From positions 28,306 through 47,488 of the forward strand of contig FR895477.1 of the NCBI GenBank assembly GCA_000434775.1: DNA of 19,183 nt, given 5' to 3'. Below, piece after piece: positions 15,923 through 19,183 of this stretch (position 1 is its first letter; the number at the start of each line of letters is the position of its first letter). The notes under the pieces were generated by a model. The model worked only from the letters and a program-made list of their open reading frames with translations. It did not search any database and was not told the origin of the DNA. Origin of the DNA: Eggerthella sp. CAG:368. Its GTDB lineage: Bacteria; Actinomycetota; Coriobacteriia; Coriobacteriales; Eggerthellaceae. The translations under genes and the position numbers were made by a program.

Positions 15923-16930
15923 TCAGCGAAGAGGAGTTATGTGGTACCGATCGGGCAGTTCGTCTTTGTTTACGAGATATTTTAGGTATGCCATAGTTTG
16001 CGCTAAAAGCGAACGCCTCCCAAAGATTGTGCGGTTTTCCCACGTGGTGCGTTTGGGCGCTTGGGTGGAAAGATAGGCGAGCTCTCCTGGGTCAGAGACA
16101 CCCAAATCGCAAACCTTCTGAAAACTTTTCACTTGTCTTTGATAGTGATCCTCGATTTTCGCGCAACGCTCTGAAAGATTATGACCTTCGGCTCCGTGGC
16201 CAGACAGAACTAGCTGTGCGTTTAACTTTTCGAGTCTTCGGTTTGTTTTCAAAAGAAGCTCGAGTTGATTTTCTTCGGTTTCAGTCATTACGGGTGGATA
16301 GCCGGTGTGGAGTACCTGGTCACCACCAACGAACACGCCAGCCTCTTCATCATAGAGACAAAGATGATGAAGGTCGTGTCCAGGGGTTTCTAGAACTTGC
16401 AGGTTGTATCCGCCAACGCTAAGAACATCTCCTTCGTGCAGAACAGTTATGCTTCCCTTAAAAGAGCCCGAGCGAGTCATAGGCTCCCAATAGGCAGAGT
16501 CATAATAATCGCCTACATTGTGGCTCTTGCTTACTGCTCGTTCAATTTGTCCAATTTCCGTAGCAGACATTACGGGCGTTCCACGCAGCTCGTAGGAGGG
16601 AATGCCTCCATAAACAGTCATTTCAGGCCGCCAAATTTGGGAAAGGCCCGCGCAGTGATCCCAGTGAAAGTGTGTGATGAAAACATCAATCGAATTCCAG
16701 GGAATTTCCAGTTCAGACAGGGCATAATCATACGCTTCAAAGGTTTCAGGTTCATCGCATCCTGTATCGATAATAAGGGAGCGCACCAGCCCGTTTTCGC
16801 CCGTCGCTTTAAAGATATAGGAGTTGCTTGGACCGATTGCTTCAGGCATGGGAAGATCAAGCCGATAGAGGTTGTTCGCAAGCTCTACTAGGCGCGGTCT
16901 GTCAGAATAAACGATTGGCATGCGAGTCAT
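15923..16930 (-). CDS. Metallo-beta-lactamase-fold hydrolase
   Basis: Hydrolase of the MBL superfamily, 335 aa. Metal ligands are present: THFHWDHCAG with His87, His89, Asp91 and His92, His185 in ETPGHDLHH, Asp204 in VGGDQVLH, and His245 in SGHG. The C-terminal 80 residues are helical and likely a small winged-helix-like cap, as in glyoxalase II/LACTB2-type relatives. The chosen ATG at 16930 has AAAGGAGC about eight bases upstream; an ATG at 16954 in frame lacks one. The substrate (thioester, lactone or other) cannot be read. It is divergent from the repeat-peptide gene, sharing a 125-base intergenic region. Confidence 0.88.
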   Translation of the reverse strand: MTRMPIVYSDRPRLVELANNLYRLDLPMPEAIGPSNSYIFKATGENGLVRSLIIDTGCDEPETFEAYDYALSELEIPWNSIDVFITHFHWDHCAGLSQIWRPEMTVYGGIPSYELRGTPVMSATEIGQIERAVSKSHNVGDYYDSAYWEPMTRSGSFKGSITVLHEGDVLSVGGYNLQVLETPGHDLHHLCLYDEEAGVFVGGDQVLHTGYPPVMTETEENQLELLLKTNRRLEKLNAQLVLSGHGAEGHNLSERCAKIEDHYQRQVKSFQKVCDLGVSDPGELAYLSTQAPKRTTWENRTIFGRRSLLAQTMAYLKYLVNKDELPDRYHITPLR

Positions 16931-17018
16931 ATAAGCTCCTTTCCCCGATAACATACACAGATACTAAGGCATCTATCGAGCACATGATAGCGCAAAGCCG
17001 AACAGTCCTCTTTTTTTC

Positions 17019-17048
17019 TTTACACCTATTTCTTTATTGTGATAAAGT
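17019..17048 (+). promoter_or_regulatory. Promoter placed for a leaderless mRNA, with a palindrome across the -10
   Basis: TTTACA at 17019-17024 can serve as -35. TAAAGT at 17043-17048 is a TANNNT-type -10 with an 18-base spacer. The -10 ends seven bases before the ATG at 17056, so transcription would start at or beside the start codon, as in leaderless actinobacterial genes. A perfect palindrome CTTTATTGTGATAAAG (17032-17047) overlaps the spacer and -10 and is a candidate repressor site. Confidence 0.55.
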
Positions 17049-17055
17049 GCAACGC

Positions 17056-17331
17056 ATGACATTTCTGACGGAACATACCAGCACAATCAAGTGCGATAGC
17101 GAAGGAATTTTGGGAGCTCAGCGTACGGGTGCTCTTAAAGCGTCTTTTTCTGTTGTTCTTGATACGTGTGCCATTATGACTCAGCACCTTGCGCAGGAAT
17201 GTACCAATGTTCGTGCGATCATGACGCAGCATCTCGCTCAGGGATGTACTAACAAATGCGCCATCATGACTCAGCACCTCGCTCAGGGATGTAAGCGTAC
17301 GCAGCAAATACCATATTATCGATATTGTTAG
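17056..17331 (+). CDS. Cys-rich peptide with three 15-residue repeats, unknown family
   Basis: I do not recognise this 91-residue protein. Residues 1-37 are non-repetitive and show no signal peptide. Residues 38-82 are three units of 15: C/R-AIMTQHLAQ-E/G-C plus three or four variable residues. The tail is QQIPYYRYC. Cys occurs at 13, 38, 49, 64, 68, 79 and 91, and each unit has one His between flanking Cys or Arg/Cys. Among repeat codons, Ala, Ile, Thr, His, Leu, Ala and the following Thr and Asn differ only at synonymous third positions; just Glu/Gly differs in meaning. This is strong evidence for translation in this frame. No ribosome binding site is present, which fits the leaderless promoter upstream. 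A terminator follows immediately. The frame stays open upstream to 16828 but runs antisense through the hydrolase gene, so I reject that extension. Function unknown; a multi-core modified or signalling peptide is one idea. Confidence 0.65.
   Translation: MTFLTEHTSTIKCDSEGILGAQRTGALKASFSVVLDTCAIMTQHLAQECTNVRAIMTQHLAQGCTNKCAIMTQHLAQGCKRTQQIPYYRYC
17167..17301 (+). repeat. 45-base tandem repeat, three copies
   Basis: Units at 17167-17211, 17212-17256 and 17257-17301 keep frame within the peptide gene. Units 2 and 3 are closest, differing in the shared core at three silent sites (gcg/gcc, acg/act, cat/cac). Confidence 0.85.
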
Positions 17332-17360
17332 CACACGGGTTTTGGCTCGGTGCTTTTTTT
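17330..17360 (+). terminator. Rho-independent terminator of the repeat-peptide gene
   Basis: AGCAC (17330-17334) and CGGG (17336-17339) pair with CTCG (17346-17349) and GTGCT (17350-17354), one A bulged and one G-U pair, followed by a run of seven T (17354-17360). It overlaps the stop codon, defining a transcript of about 300 bases. Confidence 0.75.
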
Positions 17361-17637
17361 GTGCCTCGAGCCACAGGTCGTGTGCGCCTCCAAGCAATAT
17401 CTGAGTGCGATGTTTGAATCAAAAGCACGTATTAGAAGGCCAGCTGCTTGCAAGCTAAGCAATCGCGGGTTTAAAAGGGTGGATATAGCTAAAATGCTCG
17501 CTGAACTTTAGGAAAAATGAGTGCTGTCAAAACAGTTGGTTTGGTTTTGCAAAGACGCAGATGGCAAAACATATACCGCGTTGTTTGTAAAGTAACAAAA
17601 AAGACCCCTTGTAAGAGGGACGTGAAAGAGTAAAACC
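17332..17637 (+). other. Intergenic region before the symporter gene
   Basis: Apart from the terminator at its left end, this 306-base stretch shows no supported gene. It has a GCTTGCAAGC palindrome at 17446-17455, a weak TTGCAA/TTAAAA promoter-like pair near 17448-17476, and a CAAAAC/GTTTTG pair near 17528-17549. The symporter promoter is presumably here but not placed. Confidence 0.4.
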
Positions 17638-19173
17638 ATGGTAATGAAAATATGCATCATTCTTATTTTTGTTGGCGTTGTTGTTGGTGTGGGAATTTAT
17701 ACCCGCCAGCACGCAAAAAGCGTTGACGGATTTATTTTAGGAGGGCGAAACGTTGGCCCTTGGCTTTCAGCTTTCGCCTTCGGCACGAGCTATTTCTCTG
17801 CGGTAATTTTTGTTGGATATGCCGGCCAGTTTGGATGGAAGTATGGCTTAGCGGCTTTTTGGATTGGTATCGGAAACGCCATACTGGGCTCTCTACTTGC
17901 CTGGTGGGTGCTCGGTCCTCGTACGCGCGAGATGACACAGCGTCTTAAGGCAACAACAATGCCCGAGTTTTTCGGAAAGCGCTATAAGTCTAAGGCGCTT
18001 CGCATTGCTTCGGCTGCCATCATCTTTGTGTTCCTTATTCCTTATACTGCTTCTGTTTATAACGGTCTTTCCCGATTGTTTGGTATGGCATTTGGTCTTC
18101 CCTATGAAGCATGCGTAATTGGTATGGCGCTTGTTACGTGCATTTATGTTGTTCTTGGTGGATACATGGCAACCGTTTTGAACGACTTTATCCAGGGCAT
18201 CATTATGCTGGTGGGTATTATTGCGGTTATTGCTGCTGTTCTTGCTGGTCAAGGAGGCTTTTCGGAGGCTATTATTTCACTTTCTCAAATTCCAGCAGAA
18301 GGGACCGATCTTCAAGGTGCTTTCGTTTCGATGTTTGGCCCCGATTTGCTCAATCTGTTGGGTGTTGTTGTTCTTACTTCGTTGGGTACTTGGGGCTTGC
18401 CTCAGATGATCACCAAGTTTTATGCCATTAAAACAGGTCCTGCCATCAAACAGGGAGCTATTATCTCGACGGTTTTTGCTGCTGTTGTTGCGGGCGGAAG
18501 TTATTTCTTGGGTGGTTTTGGTCGGCTGTTTGGCGATGAAATTTCCTACGCGGCAAACGGCACGCCAATTTATGACTCAATTATTCCAACCATGCTTTCT
18601 GGTTTGCCTGATATCTTGCTTGGTATTGTCGTGGTGCTCGTTCTTTCTGCATCGATGTCAACTCTTTCGTCGCTCGTTCTTACCTCTTCATCTACGCTCA
18701 CGCTCGACCTTATCAAGGGTAATATTGTGAAAGAAATGGGTGAGCGCAAGCAGATTACTTGGATGCGCGGCTTGATAGTTGTGTTCGTTTTGATTTCCGC
18801 GGCGATTGCCTTGGTCCAGTACAACTCAACAATTACGTTTATCGCACAGTTGATGGGTATTTCTTGGGGTGCATTAGCGGGCGCGTTCTTGGGTCCTTTC
18901 TTCTGGGGCTTGTTCAGTGGGAAAATCTCGAAGGCAAGCGTTTGGGTAAGCTTCATCTTGGGCGTTGGCCTTACCACTTCAAATATGTTTATTGGGTTCA
19001 TTGCCTCGCCTATTAACTGCGGCGCAATTGCAATGCTACTTTCTCTTGTGGTGGTTCCGCTGGTTAGTTTGTTTACGCCAAAGGTTCCTTTTAACGTTAA
19101 GCCTCCAAGAACAGAAGGCGCAATCGATCGCGAATATGTGAGTGAATTAAAAGGAAGGACAAGCGAGCTTTAG
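17638..19173 (+). CDS. Sodium:solute symporter (SSS family)
   Basis: Integral membrane symporter of 511 aa with about 13 hydrophobic helices. Family landmarks are the N-terminal GFILGGRNVGPWLSAFAFGTSYFSA (about 31-55), LGPRTREMTQRLKATTMPEFFGKRY (about 91-115), a VVLGGYMATVLNDFIQGIIML helix (about 171-191), which carries the signature region of the family, and LSASMSTLSSLVLTSSSTLTLDL (about 337-359) with the Ser-rich sodium-site helix. Members move proline, pantothenate, sugars or other solutes with Na+; PutP-like length and sequence suggest an amino acid, but this is inference. The ATG at 17638 has AAAGAG seven bases upstream; a second ATG two codons on is possible. The stop is ten bases from the window end. 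Confidence 0.9.
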   Translation: MVMKICIILIFVGVVVGVGIYTRQHAKSVDGFILGGRNVGPWLSAFAFGTSYFSAVIFVGYAGQFGWKYGLAAFWIGIGNAILGSLLAWWVLGPRTREMTQRLKATTMPEFFGKRYKSKALRIASAAIIFVFLIPYTASVYNGLSRLFGMAFGLPYEACVIGMALVTCIYVVLGGYMATVLNDFIQGIIMLVGIIAVIAAVLAGQGGFSEAIISLSQIPAEGTDLQGAFVSMFGPDLLNLLGVVVLTSLGTWGLPQMITKFYAIKTGPAIKQGAIISTVFAAVVAGGSYFLGGFGRLFGDEISYAANGTPIYDSIIPTMLSGLPDILLGIVVVLVLSASMSTLSSLVLTSSSTLTLDLIKGNIVKEMGERKQITWMRGLIVVFVLISAAIALVQYNSTITFIAQLMGISWGALAGAFLGPFFWGLFSGKISKASVWVSFILGVGLTTSNMFIGFIASPINCGAIAMLLSLVVVPLVSLFTPKVPFNVKPPRTEGAIDREYVSELKGRTSEL

Positions 19174-19183
19174 GCGCTATTTT

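Noticed and set aside
16828..17055. Upstream extension of the repeat-peptide frame, starting inside the hydrolase gene
   Set aside because: It runs antisense through the 5' end of a well-supported minus-strand gene and across the promoter, has no ribosome binding site, and its sequence is unlike the repeat part.
17167..17301. CRISPR-like array
   Set aside because: Units are adjacent, keep a coding frame, vary at third positions and have no unique spacers; no cas genes are present.
17026..17397. Minus-strand frame across the repeat region (123 codons)
   Set aside because: Differences between repeat copies change many residues in this frame but are silent in the plus frame; it also crosses the promoter and terminator.
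17361..17440. Possible tRNA-like fragment (TTTGAATC resembling a T-loop)
   Set aside because: No acceptor, D or anticodon stems could be formed around it.
17410..17511. 33-codon basic reading frame before the symporter gene
   Set aside because: No ribosome binding site, no recognisable similarity, and no promoter placed for it.

Overview
The window looks like a chromosomal segment of a moderate-GC Gram-positive actinobacterium. The best guess is class Coriobacteriia, Atopobiaceae-like (Lancefieldella, Atopobium or Olsenella relatives). Pointers are purine-rich ribosome binding sites with occasional GTG starts, lipoprotein-type solute-binding proteins, a secreted protein ending in a TPKTG sortase signal, and a divergent IMP dehydrogenase. 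The placement is an inference from gene style; no rRNA or tRNA gene is present to confirm it.

Layout, left to right. (1) The 3' part of a small alarmone synthetase. (2) ilvE with a clean terminator, then a TrpR/YerC-like regulator with its own long terminator. (3) An orphan PTS-type IIC membrane protein. (4) A polar amino acid ABC importer operon: lipoprotein binding protein, permease with an extra extracytoplasmic N-terminal domain, and ATPase overlapping the permease. A perfect terminator-like hairpin sits inside the permease's signal-peptide codons. (5) An M18 aminopeptidase. (6) A Tritrichomonas-type IMP dehydrogenase followed by a terminator. (7) A second solute-binding lipoprotein overlapping a hybrid histidine kinase, which reads as a two-gene version of a binding-protein-coupled sensor. 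(8) On the minus strand, a higher-GC secreted repeat protein with a sortase signal. (9) A 347-base regulatory region rich in direct and inverted repeats, then a NimA-like flavoprotein. (10) A minus-strand metallo-beta-lactamase-fold hydrolase. (11) A short self-contained transcription unit encoding a 91-residue Cys-rich peptide with three 15-residue repeats. (12) A sodium:solute symporter.

The common theme is amino acid and peptide handling: an ABC importer, an aminopeptidase, IlvE, a binding protein/kinase sensor and an SSS symporter, together with the alarmone synthetase and GTP-pathway IMP dehydrogenase. These are mostly separate transcription units, so functional linkage is inference.

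The most unusual object is the repeat peptide at 17056-17331. Its repeat copies differ almost only at synonymous third codon positions, which argues that it is translated and under selection. It has a promoter placed for a leaderless mRNA, a palindrome overlapping the -10 element, and its own terminator. I recognise no family for it.
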